A DNA stretch of 64,000 nucleotides from Clostridium_AM tanneri (GCF_033659955.1 NZ_JARUJP010000002.1:124001-188000); one strand, 5' to 3'; shown: positions 54,298 through 62,989, counted from the first letter of the stretch. Notes: generated by a model not told the origin, from the letters alone. Program-made: numbers and translations.

Positions 54298-55129
54298 TTT
54301 CTGCATGTCTTGTAACATGGCAATTAATATTTACCGCTACAGGTAATCCTGCTATATGAGTTGGATATGTTTCTATATTTACTGCAAGTGCAGTAGTCTT
54401 CCCACCAAAACCTTGTGGTCCTATACCTAAAGCATTTATTTCCTCTAAAAGTTCTTTTTCTAAATCAGAATAAAAGCTATTATTGTTTCTCTGTGCTAAA
54501 GGTCTTATTAATGCTTTTTTAGCTAAATTAGCAGCTTTGTCAAAGGTACCTCCTAATCCTACTCCAACAACAATTGGTGGACATGGATTTGGACCTGCTT
54601 CTTTTACTACTTTTAACACAAATTCCTTAACGCCTTTCAAACCATCTGCTGGTTTTAACATCTTAAGCTGACTCATGTTTTCAGAACCAAAGCCTTTAGG
54701 TGCTACAGTTATTTTTAGTTTATCTCCCGGAACTATATCGTAGTATATAACTGCCGGAGTGTTATCCTTAGTGTTAACTCTATCTAACGGATCCTTTACC
54801 ACTGACTTTCTTAGGTAACCCTCTCCATAGCCTAGTCTTACACCTTCATTTATTGCTTCTTCTAAGCTTCCTCCTACTACATGGACATTCTGACCAATTT
54901 CTATAAAGACACAGGCCATACCCGTATCTTGGCACATAGGCATCTGTTCATTTTTAGCTATATCTACATTTGTAATTATCTTATCCAAGATTCCCTTTGC
55001 CATAGACCAACTTTCATTTTCGTATGCTTCTTTAAGTTTAGCTTTAACGTCCTCTGAAAGATAATAATTAGAGTCTATACATAATCCTTTTACAGCCTTT
55101 GTTATTTCAGATACATTTATCTCTCTCAT
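54287..55129 (-). CDS. Mesaconase (class I fumarase-type hydratase), alpha subunit
   Basis: A 280-aa iron-sulfur subunit: Cys66 (PMCQDTGMACVF), Cys183 (GPNPCPPIVVGVGLGG) and Cys270 (INCHVTRHAEIEL) are the three cluster ligands of the fumarase N-terminal family. Its role as mesaconase follows from position between methylaspartase and citramalate lyase. ATG at 55129 with AGGAAG upstream; the frame is open 22 codons further but that part does not look like the family. Confidence 0.91.
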   Translation of the reverse strand: MREINVSEITKAVKGLCIDSNYYLSEDVKAKLKEAYENESWSMAKGILDKIITNVDIAKNEQMPMCQDTGMACVFIEIGQNVHVVGGSLEEAINEGVRLGYGEGYLRKSVVKDPLDRVNTKDNTPAVIYYDIVPGDKLKITVAPKGFGSENMSQLKMLKPADGLKGVKEFVLKVVKEAGPNPCPPIVVGVGLGGTFDKAANLAKKALIRPLAQRNNNSFYSDLEKELLEEINALGIGPQGFGGKTTALAVNIETYPTHIAGLPVAVNINCHVTRHAEIEL

Positions 55130-55156
55130 TAACTTCCTCTCCTTTATTAAATAGAT

Positions 55157-55186
55157 GAAAAGGCAGTTTAATAAAACCGCCTTCTC
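55157..55186 (-). promoter_or_regulatory. Intercistronic stem-loop between mal and the mesaconase alpha gene
   Basis: In the minus-strand RNA, 55186-55174 pairs with 55169-55157 over 13 bases, two of them G:U. It is followed by TTTTCATC, so it could attenuate or mark an RNA processing point. Confidence 0.5.
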
Positions 55187-55208
55187 AATAACCAATTTAA
55201 GTTAACTA

Positions 55209-56450
55209 CTATTTTCTTCTATTTATTAATGCAAGTACTCTATTCATTTCATTATTGACTATCATATAACCTTCGTCAACGCCCATTCCTGGTTTAGCAA
55301 GTACTTGTTTTGCTCCACAAGCCATTCCAATGTTTGTAGTTACTTCGGCAGATCTATTTGTTTCATTGCAAGTTCCACCACAATAAGCTCCTATTCCATG
55401 CTCTTTGCAATACATAATAGCCTCAGCAATATTGTTGACACCACCTAGGTCAGGAGTTTTAATCTGTACCATATGTCCAGCTTTATTATCTGTAAAGAAC
55501 TTAACATCTTCAACAGTGTTGCACCACTCGTCTGCAACTAATTCTACTTGAATTCCTCTTCCGTCAATTTCTGCTCTTAAGTCTCTCATAGCTTCCATTT
55601 GCTTTTGTCTGTGTTCTACGTCCATAGGTCCTTCAATTCTTAAATGGAATGGTTTTGCAGCTTCCTCTAATGTTGCTATATAATCTGCCATAGCCTTTGT
55701 ATCATAATTAAATGCAATACCAATTGTTCCATATACATCTATATGAAATACTGGGTTATATTCCTCAGTTGTTCTAAGTTTTAACACTCTGTCTCTTAGC
55801 CATTTAACATATTCTAATAGCTTTTCTCCACCAAGTCCTAATTTTTCTTCAACGTTATTTATAAGAGCATGAGGCATTACATCTGCGCCTTTAATAATCA
55901 TCTTATCAGAATTATCGTATCTGTCATCTCCTGATTGAGTAAATATTGGAACTCTCTTTATTTCTGCTTCTGGGTTATATTCATTTCTTATAACCTCAGC
56001 CATAGTAATTTTTTGTGATTTTGCTACAGCATCTAAAATAGCTTGAGTTATTCCATATCTTATAGCAGTATGTAATCTTTCTCCATTAACTTGCATTGTA
56101 TCGAATTCTTCTGCTAGAGCCTTAAATTCTGTTAATTCTCTGCCAATAAGTTTTGGAGCTATTTCTTTCTCTATCACTGGTATAAAATCTTTAGCTAAGA
56201 ATAATGGATCTCTTCCGCCAGCTCCTGAATATTGAACAGCAGCACAGTCTCCGTATGCCACCTGACCATCTTCAAGTATTAACATTACAGATATAGCTTC
56301 TCCCGCTTGTCTAACCTTTGTAAAACCATCTGTTACAGCCTCTCCTACATACGTAAATCCATCATGTTTTGCGCCTTTTTTTATGGCTCTCTGGTCATCA
56401 AAGTAAAATCCTGTTTTTCCTTCTGAGCATATAACGTCAACAATTTTCAT
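55209..56450 (-). CDS. mal: Methylaspartate ammonia-lyase
   Basis: Deaminates (2S,3S)-3-methylaspartate to mesaconate. At 413 aa it has the length of the C. tetanomorphum enzyme and resembles it closely throughout by memory. All known active-site residues are in register: His194 (VMPHALI), Mg ligands Asp238 (FHIDVYG), Glu273 (RIEGPMD) and Asp307 (VADEWC), and base Lys331 (VQIKTPDLGG). Homodimer, cytoplasmic. RBS AGGTG before the ATG. Stem-loops flank the gene on both sides. Confidence 0.97.
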   Translation of the reverse strand: MKIVDVICSEGKTGFYFDDQRAIKKGAKHDGFTYVGEAVTDGFTKVRQAGEAISVMLILEDGQVAYGDCAAVQYSGAGGRDPLFLAKDFIPVIEKEIAPKLIGRELTEFKALAEEFDTMQVNGERLHTAIRYGITQAILDAVAKSQKITMAEVIRNEYNPEAEIKRVPIFTQSGDDRYDNSDKMIIKGADVMPHALINNVEEKLGLGGEKLLEYVKWLRDRVLKLRTTEEYNPVFHIDVYGTIGIAFNYDTKAMADYIATLEEAAKPFHLRIEGPMDVEHRQKQMEAMRDLRAEIDGRGIQVELVADEWCNTVEDVKFFTDNKAGHMVQIKTPDLGGVNNIAEAIMYCKEHGIGAYCGGTCNETNRSAEVTTNIGMACGAKQVLAKPGMGVDEGYMIVNNEMNRVLALINRRK

Positions 56451-56513
56451 ATTTTACACCTGTCTTTCTTTAATTGTTTCCTAATTACAAATTATTTATT
56501 AAATATTATATAT

Positions 56514-56540
56514 TGACTACCGCATTTGATACGGTAGTCA
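56514..56540 (-). terminator. Stem-loop between glmE and mal, partial terminator or processing site
   Basis: A perfect 9-bp GC-rich stem (56514-56522 with 56532-56540) with a 9-base loop, 30 bases after the glmE stop. No T-run follows, so it more likely tunes or stabilises segments of the operon mRNA than ends it. Confidence 0.5.
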
Positions 56541-56571
56541 TATTTTCTTTTAATAATTGTATATTCTTTTA

Positions 56572-58020
56572 TTAAGGTCTTCCGATAAGTTTTCCTTTAC
56601 CAACAGCAAATATATCATCAATAGTCATCTGGAAACTAACTTCTCTTCCTTCAAACCTACCTCTTTCTTCTAGCTTCTTCATATTAAATTCCTTTAATTC
56701 ATCAGTTAAAGGTACGTTACCGAAATTAAGGTATCTAACTGCACCATTGTTATCTCTTGCTGGCATCATTTTTCCTGCGTTATACTTACTTGGAGCAAAT
56801 GGAATGTCTACTACTCCAGCCTCAAATCCTTTTACTGTTCCTATTGCTAAATCACCATTACCAAGTTCAAACAATTTATCCATCATGCATTTAGTTTCAG
56901 CTTTTATTATAGCAATCTCAGTTTCTAATTCCTTTGACATAGGAAGTCTTTGACCTTGTAACATATTTAAAGCCATCTTTGTTGCCTTTATTCCTGATGC
57001 ATTTGCTTCTTTTGTTGGTATACCCATAGCCTCATGAGGTGTTTTTACTATAACCTTTGTAGCTCCAGCTAAAGCTGCTGTTGCTGCTCCAGAAGATATT
57101 ACCCCAAATGCTTTTGATTCGTCTTGAGGAAATCCTCCCATCCATTGGTGGAAAACTGTAGTTATATATACATCCTTATATCCATACTGCTCTAAATATT
57201 CATTTACCTGCTCTTCTAAAGCTCTTATAGCTGCTACGTCCTGAACAAGATTTCCACATTGTCCGTATCCAACAGTTATATTTTTAACTCCTTGTTCTGC
57301 CGCAAGTAATGCTTCTATTATAGCTACCGTATTTGAAATACTTGGTGGAACTAATGTACCTGTCAAAGGACCGAAAGGTTCTCTATTTATTGATATACCT
57401 TGTTCTTCATAGAAACCTACAAGTCTATCACAGTACTGCCAGTCTAATAGAGTCTTTTCTATGGATACACTCTTAGCATATGGAATATTATAAGATATTC
57501 CACCACCCTCATTTGAAGTCCAGCCTGCTGCATGAATTATTTCTGAAAGTAGTCTAGCATCTGGTGTACCGTGTCTTGCTTGAAGTGGCAGATTAACAGA
57601 CTCAAATACCTTTCTACATCCTTTTACTCCGTGGTTAACTCCTGGAAAACCATTTAATAGTGATCTTCCAGCAGCAATACTCTCTTTTATTCCTATTTCA
57701 CATTCATCATACTTATTCTGTCTTGTATAACTATCTATAGTTGATGGAAGTAAATCTGCTTCACCTTCATCTTGAAGATGATTTAAAAGTTCTATATGCT
57801 CATCTATTAAAGCAACGCCTGCTCTCGGTTGAGCTAATGTTACTCCAGATTCTTTAGCTTTTCTTAACTTTGCTGGGAAACTCTTTTCTTCAGGTATACT
57901 TTTTAAATAATCTATAGCTTCTTGAAGGTCTACTTCACTGCCAGTAGGCCATTGAGCTAATACCTCTTTTCTCATGTTAAAAAATTCTTCATCTGTCCAT
58001 TTTTTATTTTTAAGTTCCAA
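56572..58020 (-). CDS. glmE: Glutamate mutase epsilon subunit
   Basis: Catalytic subunit of adenosylcobalamin-dependent glutamate mutase (L-glutamate to L-threo-3-methylaspartate). A 482-aa TIM-barrel protein, near the known 483-485: GFPGVNHGVKGCRKVFESVN, LQARHGTPDARLLSEIIHA, GGGISYNIPYAK, FGPLTGTLVPPSISN and VFHQWMGGFPQDESKA. The start is TTG with AGGAGG 10 bases upstream. It lies 12 bases after glmL. Confidence 0.97.
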   Translation of the reverse strand: MELKNKKWTDEEFFNMRKEVLAQWPTGSEVDLQEAIDYLKSIPEEKSFPAKLRKAKESGVTLAQPRAGVALIDEHIELLNHLQDEGEADLLPSTIDSYTRQNKYDECEIGIKESIAAGRSLLNGFPGVNHGVKGCRKVFESVNLPLQARHGTPDARLLSEIIHAAGWTSNEGGGISYNIPYAKSVSIEKTLLDWQYCDRLVGFYEEQGISINREPFGPLTGTLVPPSISNTVAIIEALLAAEQGVKNITVGYGQCGNLVQDVAAIRALEEQVNEYLEQYGYKDVYITTVFHQWMGGFPQDESKAFGVISSGAATAALAGATKVIVKTPHEAMGIPTKEANASGIKATKMALNMLQGQRLPMSKELETEIAIIKAETKCMMDKLFELGNGDLAIGTVKGFEAGVVDIPFAPSKYNAGKMMPARDNNGAVRYLNFGNVPLTDELKEFNMKKLEERGRFEGREVSFQMTIDDIFAVGKGKLIGRP

Positions 58021-58032
58021 TCGAATTACCTC

Positions 58033-59430
58033 CTAAACAACCTTCAATAAATATTTTTTCATGATTCTAACTGCCATATCTGAATTCTCTTCTGCTAACA
58101 ATCCCATAGCTGACATTATATACGTTTTGTCCATTAAATATTCAGGATTTTGTGGCTTTAAATGTGTAGGATCGACTTTATCAAAGTTTCCTGCTTTTAA
58201 TATCTCAGCAGGATGTTCACTATGAACCAATACCCCACCTGTTCCTATTAGATACTTAACCTCTAATAAGTCCTTGCCTTCCTGAGAGTATACTACTCCA
58301 CACGGAGTATATAAGGTTTCAAGAACCCCAACATGTCTTTCTAATGCTAACTCAGTTGCAACTTTAGCCATCGCTTCGTCGAACTTTATTTCCTCTTCTG
58401 TGGTTGGAACCATTCTTATATTCTCTGATCTATATCTACAGTTTTCCTCAACATCTACTGTTTTATCATCAAGATATTTCTGAATTTTTCTTGTTGTGGC
58501 CGCTTCCCATAATGCAACAGCAGAGTACCTCATTCCTAAATCACCTTCAACTGTTCTCTTTGCAAAAGGTTCCTGAAGTCCTCTTAATGTTACTCCTGCC
58601 TTTGAAGGCTCACCATCTGCTAGTGAATGCACATCGGTAGTTGCTCCTCCAATGTCAACCACAATTAAATCGCCTAACCCTTCTTCCTTATCAGTTCCCT
58701 CACTTAAAACTCTAGCAGCTTTAAGTACTGCAGCTGGAGTTGGCATTAAAATTCCGCTTATATAGTTTTCAGCATTTTTCATGCCCTTAGCTTCTATTAT
58801 TTTTTCCATAAATATTTTTCTTATTTCTTCTCTAGCAGGCTCAACATCTAAAACATTAAGCTTAGGCATTACATTGCTAGTTATTTTATAAAACATACCT
58901 GCATCTTTTAGTATTTTTTCTACATCATCTACTGCAACTTTATTTCCAGCTACAACTATTGGTACTTTCATTCCACTTTCCGCTAGCATCTTCGCATTAT
59001 GGATTATACAATCTTTGTTTCCTCCATCCGTTCCTCCAGCTAAAAGGATAATATCTAGTTTTGAATTTCTAATTTCCTCTATTTCCTTTGATGTCAGATC
59101 ATAACTATAAACATTTAATACTCTAGCTCCAGCTCCTAATGCAGCCCTTTTTGCTGCTTCAGCTGTAAGCTCTGGTACAAGTCCTATAGCAATCATTTTC
59201 AAACCACCTGCTGCAGAAGAACATGCTAACTTTTTAGTAAAATTGATTTCTTTACCCTTTAATTGATCCTCCAGTTTTTGAAAGGCGTTATCAAAGCCTA
59301 CCATTATATCGTTTTCAATAGTAGTAATATCTTTAGCTGTAGCAATTATTTCTTCATTCTCTATATCTACGGCAGTAAGCTTAGTATAGGTGCTACCAAA
59401 ATCTATGAGCAAGTAACTATCCAAATCCAT
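58033..59430 (-). CDS. glmL: Glutamate mutase-associated reactivating protein GlmL (MutL)
   Basis: An ASKHA-fold ATPase of about 465 aa encoded between the two mutase subunits. Seen: phosphate-1 motif LLIDFGSTYTKLTAVD, VVDIGGATTDVHS, and LLAGGTDGGN. By analogy with other cobalamin enzyme reactivases it restores damaged mutase. Start is uncertain: ATG at 59430 has AGGAG only 2-3 bases away, TTG at 59424 has ideal spacing, and a GTG at 59448 opens the frame. Not the DNA-repair MutL. Confidence 0.93.
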   Translation of the reverse strand: MDLDSYLLIDFGSTYTKLTAVDIENEEIIATAKDITTIENDIMVGFDNAFQKLEDQLKGKEINFTKKLACSSAAGGLKMIAIGLVPELTAEAAKRAALGAGARVLNVYSYDLTSKEIEEIRNSKLDIILLAGGTDGGNKDCIIHNAKMLAESGMKVPIVVAGNKVAVDDVEKILKDAGMFYKITSNVMPKLNVLDVEPAREEIRKIFMEKIIEAKGMKNAENYISGILMPTPAAVLKAARVLSEGTDKEEGLGDLIVVDIGGATTDVHSLADGEPSKAGVTLRGLQEPFAKRTVEGDLGMRYSAVALWEAATTRKIQKYLDDKTVDVEENCRYRSENIRMVPTTEEEIKFDEAMAKVATELALERHVGVLETLYTPCGVVYSQEGKDLLEVKYLIGTGGVLVHSEHPAEILKAGNFDKVDPTHLKPQNPEYLMDKTYIMSAMGLLAEENSDMAVRIMKKYLLKVV

Positions 59431-59463
59431 CACTCCTGTTTTCCCCACAGAGGTTTATTTTTA

Positions 59464-59874
59464 TTAACCTTCTATTTTCAAATCAACCTTTAAATCCTCT
59501 ATTGTAATTTCTGGTGATGTTCCAGGTGCGTATACTCTGTTAAATCCCATCTCCTTGAACTTTTGGTGAACATCTTCCCATTTTTGTTTTCCTACAACTA
59601 AGTTTCCTCCTACATACATGAGAATTCCCTTAAGTCCGGCCTCATCACACTTTTCTCTTAATCCTCTACAATCTATTTCTCCATGTCCATATAATGAAGA
59701 TACTAATATTGCATCTGCATTAGTTTCTATTGCTGCATTTATAAAATCTTCTTGTGGAGAAAGAACTCCTATATTAACAACATTAAATCCTGCCTGCGTA
59801 AAAGAATGTTCCAATATCTTATTCCCAACAGCGTGGCAGTCTGAACCGATTACACCTATAACTAAAGTTTTCAT
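59464..59874 (-). CDS. glmS: Glutamate mutase sigma subunit (cobalamin-binding)
   Basis: The small B12-binding subunit of glutamate mutase. A 136-aa flavodoxin-like domain with the base-off/His-on motif GSDCHAVG (Asp12, His14, Gly17), then GVLSPQEDFINAA and SSLYGHGEIDC. RBS GGGGG. It shares its symbol with the unrelated aminotransferase glmS at 25.0 kb and is also called mutS or mamA. It follows the regulator gene by 18 bases. Confidence 0.97.
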   Translation of the reverse strand: MKTLVIGVIGSDCHAVGNKILEHSFTQAGFNVVNIGVLSPQEDFINAAIETNADAILVSSLYGHGEIDCRGLREKCDEAGLKGILMYVGGNLVVGKQKWEDVHQKFKEMGFNRVYAPGTSPEITIEDLKVDLKIEG

Positions 59875-59892
59875 TATGAAACCCCCTGAAAA

Positions 59893-60870
59893 TTACTTTT
59901 GATATTTTAATTCTATGATTTTTGACTTTAGAGCTTTTACTGAGCTGTCATCAAGGCTATATAAAAATCTCATTATTTCCTTATCACCTTTAATATTTTC
60001 CTTTACATCGTTGTATCTACCAGGTGACACTATTATTACATCAGAGTTATTTATAACTTTTACCAACTCACTTTTTTCACTAGTATTTGTATATTGAATA
60101 TTTATATTGCCAAGTCCAGCTTTTTCTAGAGCACCTCTAGCTTTAAACATAAATTCTTGTGACATACACACAAATGCAAATCTAGTACTCTCTGGATACC
60201 TAGCAATTTTAACTATAGTTTCTAAATCTACATTGATAGCTACACCAATTACCTCCTTCTTAAAAGGCTTGGTTAACTCTACAACTTCGTTAACATGATT
60301 AAATGTAGCTATTATAACTTGAGATTTTTCTACAAGTTCTTTTGTTTTTTTATCTATGATTCTTATATCATCTAAGGTCAACGGAATTACACTCATATTT
60401 GTGCTATCCGTTAACTGCTTACTAAACATTCTTGATTGTTCAATATTACATTCAACATATAGTGCCGTTATTTTACTCATTAATTCTTTCTTTTCTTTTA
60501 CTCTTTGAGTGACTATTTCTAAAAATTCATCTACATCCATTCCTATTTCAAGAGCTTCTTCTAGTCCAAGATCAACAAACTTAATTATCTTCTCTTTTAT
60601 ATTTTGAGCTTTCCATGGGTTTGCCTCTTCTGCTACAAAAGTTCCTCTTCCCTGGTAAGATTTTAAAACTCCCTCTTGCTCTAGTTCATTATAAGCTGTA
60701 CTAATTGTATTTCTGCTTACTTTTAACTTTTCAGATAACTCTCTCTCAGTTGGCATTTTATTTCCAACCTTTAAGAACCCATTCTTTATTAAGTCCATGA
60801 TTTGTTTTTTTACTTGCAAGTAAAGCGGAACGCCGCTCTCTTTATTTATTCTAATCTCTATAATAATCAC
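59893..60870 (-). CDS. GntR-type transcriptional regulator of the glutamate fermentation operon
   Basis: About 325 aa: a winged-helix GntR domain (GVPLYLQVKKQIMDLIKNGF, MPTERELSEKLKVSRNTIST, YQGRGTFVAE) and a C-terminal domain of about 240 residues that is neither FCD nor UTRA as far as I can tell and may have a two-lobed ligand-binding fold. The start is uncertain: GTG at 60870 lacks a good RBS, an ATG at 60903 lies inside the dyad, and GGGGTGATT precedes only ATT/ATA codons. It precedes the mutase genes by 18 bases, so it is first in the operon and likely self-regulating. Confidence 0.88.
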   Translation of the reverse strand: MIIIEIRINKESGVPLYLQVKKQIMDLIKNGFLKVGNKMPTERELSEKLKVSRNTISTAYNELEQEGVLKSYQGRGTFVAEEANPWKAQNIKEKIIKFVDLGLEEALEIGMDVDEFLEIVTQRVKEKKELMSKITALYVECNIEQSRMFSKQLTDSTNMSVIPLTLDDIRIIDKKTKELVEKSQVIIATFNHVNEVVELTKPFKKEVIGVAINVDLETIVKIARYPESTRFAFVCMSQEFMFKARGALEKAGLGNINIQYTNTSEKSELVKVINNSDVIIVSPGRYNDVKENIKGDKEIMRFLYSLDDSSVKALKSKIIELKYQK

Positions 60871-60882
60871 CCCAAAGTTTAT

Positions 60883-60902
60883 TGGATTAATGGACCAATC
60901 CA
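60883..60902. promoter_or_regulatory. Candidate operator of the GntR-type regulator
   Basis: TGGATT-N8-AATCCA, a perfect 6-bp dyad with an overlapping ATTGG/CCAAT dyad, lying about 12 bases after the predicted -10 of the operon, where a bound repressor would block transcription. Confidence 0.55.
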
Positions 60903-60914
60903 TTTTATAATTTT

Positions 60915-60943
60915 ATGATAGCACAGTATAGAATGGACATCAA
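60915..60943 (-). promoter_or_regulatory. Predicted sigma-A promoter of the glutamate fermentation operon
   Basis: Minus strand TTGATG, 17 bases, TATCAT. It is the only promoter-like pair found upstream of the regulator and mutase genes. Confidence 0.5.
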
Positions 60944-61147
60944 TAATTTTCTAACAAAATTCAAATTTAAGAAAATTTTGTTATGAATTCACATATGGTT
61001 ATTACTTATTCTGTATATATTAATAATTATTCATAGTTTATATTTCAGCTATTGGCACTGAAAACATTTAACTATTGGACTTTTATAAATCCATTCCTTA
61101 ATATGGCACTAATAAATATTCATTTTTTAAAAATTTAGTCATGAATA

Positions 61148-61203
61148 AAAAAGCAATAAAAGCTGCATTTTTTTACTGTAATATGCAGCTTTTATTGCTT
61201 TTT
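61148..61203 (-). terminator. Terminator after cwlD
   Basis: A perfect 21-bp stem (61148-61168 with 61183-61203) that includes the last bases of the cwlD stop; the left arm starts with A, giving a T-run in the minus transcript. The 300-base gap up to the regulator holds nothing else besides the operon promoter. Confidence 0.9.
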
Positions 61204-61924
61204 ATCCACCATAGTATGTATTTAAAGATTTTACTATAGATTCAGCTATTATATTTTGATACTCATCAGTGGTAAGCTTCTGCTCCTCACCAGGATTAGA
61301 TAAAAATCCACATTCAATTAATATACTAGGCATATCATCATTAACCCTCAAGACTTTATAGGAGTCTAATGCCGGCTTCTCTTGTCTATTATTATTTATA
61401 TCTAAGTCTTTTTTAAAGTTTTCTTGGACTATTCTAGCAAGTCTTTGGCTATCCTTATTTCTGGAGTACCACACCTGTGCTCCGTAATATCTAGTCTCAG
61501 GAAATGCGTTTAAATGTATACTAATAAACATATCACAGTTAGAATCCTTTTTAATTTTAACTCTGTTATTCAAGTCTTCTAACTTCTTTTTTCTTATTCT
61601 ACCTTCGTCTTCGTATAATCCTCTATCGTCCTCTCTAGTCATTACTACTTTATAACCTTGTTTTTCTAGCTTATCCCTAAGCCTAGTGCTAATTTTTAGA
61701 TTAATATCTTTTTCCAAAATGCCACTTTTTATTCCAGAGGCTCCTCCATCTACACCACCGTGTCCCGGATCTATAAGTATAACCCTATCTTCTTCACTAT
61801 TTATAAAATGGAACTTGTTTTTAGTTGTAGGCGTAGAATATTTTATGTTTGCATATAATACAGAAGTCATACCCAAGAAAATTACAAGTGTTATTAATAT
61901 CAATTTTCTATTTCTATAGTTCAA
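61202..61924 (-). CDS. cwlD: N-acetylmuramoyl-L-alanine amidase CwlD (spore cortex maturation)
   Basis: An Amidase_3 zinc enzyme that removes stem peptides so that muramic-delta-lactam can form in spore cortex. A 240-aa protein with an N-terminal signal or anchor segment (ILITLVIFLGMTSVLYA), zinc motif LIDPGHGGVDGGASG, second His in FISIHLNAFPE, and catalytic Glu in ILIECGFLSNPGE. TTG start with GGAGGAGG upstream. Placed after rpsI, a common clostridial position; evidence of a spore-former. Confidence 0.93.
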   Translation of the reverse strand: MNYRNRKLILITLVIFLGMTSVLYANIKYSTPTTKNKFHFINSEEDRVILIDPGHGGVDGGASGIKSGILEKDINLKISTRLRDKLEKQGYKVVMTREDDRGLYEDEGRIRKKKLEDLNNRVKIKKDSNCDMFISIHLNAFPETRYYGAQVWYSRNKDSQRLARIVQENFKKDLDINNNRQEKPALDSYKVLRVNDDMPSILIECGFLSNPGEEQKLTTDEYQNIIAESIVKSLNTYYGG

Positions 61925-62011
61925 CCCATCCTCCTCCTTAATGATAACTTCCTATATATTTTATGCTTAATATGTGCTATTTAATTAATAATAATTTAAT
62001 ATAAAATAAAA

Positions 62012-62037
62012 AAAAGAGAGGTTATTACCTCTCTTTT
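62012..62037 (-). terminator. Terminator after rpsI
   Basis: A perfect 10-bp stem (62012-62021 with 62028-62037) with a 6-base loop touching the rpsI stop and followed in the minus strand by a long T-run. Confidence 0.92.
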
Positions 62038-62039
62038 CA

Positions 62040-62432
62040 TTATCTCTTTGAGAATTGTGGAGCTCTTCTAGCTTTCTTAAGACCGTATTTCTTTCTTTCC
62101 TTCATTCTTGGATCTCTTGTTAAGAAACCAGCTTTCTTAAGTTCTGGCTTTAAGCTTTCATCTGCTTTTAAAAGAGCTCTTGATATACCGTGTCTTATAG
62201 CTCCTGCCTGACCAGTATATCCACCACCATGAACATTTACTAAAACGTCGAATTTCTCTTTAGTTTCAGTTAAAACTAATGGTTGGTTAACTATTACTCT
62301 TAAAGTTTCCAATCCAAAAAAGTTCTCTATATCTCTCTTATTTATTATTACTCTACCTTCTCCAGGTACAAGTCTTACTCTCGCAACAGATTTCTTTCTT
62401 CTTCCTGTTCCAAAATATTGCACTTTAGCCAT
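62040..62432 (-). CDS. rpsI: 30S ribosomal protein S9
   Basis: A 130-aa S9: KVQYFGTGRRKKSVARVRL at the start, GGGYTGQAGAIRHGISRALL, and the universal C-terminal tail RRAPQFSKR that reaches the decoding-site tRNA. 25 bases after rplM, RBS AAGGAGG. Confidence 0.98.
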   Translation of the reverse strand: MAKVQYFGTGRRKKSVARVRLVPGEGRVIINKRDIENFFGLETLRVIVNQPLVLTETKEKFDVLVNVHGGGYTGQAGAIRHGISRALLKADESLKPELKKAGFLTRDPRMKERKKYGLKKARRAPQFSKR

Positions 62433-62457
62433 TTTTTCTCCTCCTTCCAGCTTCCAA

Positions 62458-62892
62458 TTAATATCTTAATTCTAATACTTCTGGTTTTTGAGCTTCATTA
62501 TTGTGCTCAGCACCTCTGTATACTTTTAGCTTCTTAAGCATTTGTCTTCCTAATACTCCCTTTGGAAGCATTCTTCTAACAGCTTCACTGAATACAAACT
62601 CAGGCTTCTTTGCTATAGCTTCTCTATATGGAGTCTCTTTTAATCCACCTGGATATAATGAGTGGTGTCTTAACATTTTTTGATCTAATTTCTTACCAGT
62701 TAAAACAACCTTTTCTGCATTAATTATTATAACAAAATCTCCAGTATCTACGTGTGGTGTAAATGTAGGTTTGTTCTTTCCTCTTAAAATTGAAGCAACT
62801 TGACTTGCTACTCTTCCTAATGGCTTTCCAGCAGCATCAACAACATACCATTTTCTTTCAACTTCTTGTGTTTTTGCTATGTATGATTTCAT
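62458..62892 (-). CDS. rplM: 50S ribosomal protein L13
   Basis: A 144-aa L13: WYVVDAAGKPLGRVASQVA, FTPHVDTGDFVIIINAEKV, GRQMLKKLKVYRGAEHNNEA. ATG at 62892 has GGAGG 7 bases upstream; the ATG at 62895 is closer to it and also possible. It forms the rplM-rpsI operon with its own near-consensus promoter and leader hairpin. Confidence 0.98.
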   Translation of the reverse strand: MKSYIAKTQEVERKWYVVDAAGKPLGRVASQVASILRGKNKPTFTPHVDTGDFVIIINAEKVVLTGKKLDQKMLRHHSLYPGGLKETPYREAIAKKPEFVFSEAVRRMLPKGVLGRQMLKKLKVYRGAEHNNEAQKPEVLELRY

Positions 62893-62899
62893 CATTTTC

Positions 62900-62983
62900 C
62901 CTCCCTGAATTCTTCTATACAAAATACGTTTCTATATATAAAGATCCGGGGCTAGTGGATCTTTTATACTTTAGATACAAACA
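62900..62983 (-). ncRNA. rplM leader, possibly the L13 leader RNA
   Basis: Between promoter and rplM, the minus-strand RNA forms a stem of 8 bp (62957-62964 with 62940-62947) with loop ACTAGCCCC. Position and hairpin are consistent with the Firmicute L13 leader thought to bind L13 for autoregulation. I recognise the arrangement but cannot score it. Confidence 0.5.
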
Positions 62984-62989
62984 CATAAT

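Noticed and set aside
58033..59430. DNA mismatch repair MutL
   Set aside because: The name MutL is also used for the glutamate mutase reactivase; the sequence shows ASKHA ATPase motifs and lies between mutase subunit genes.
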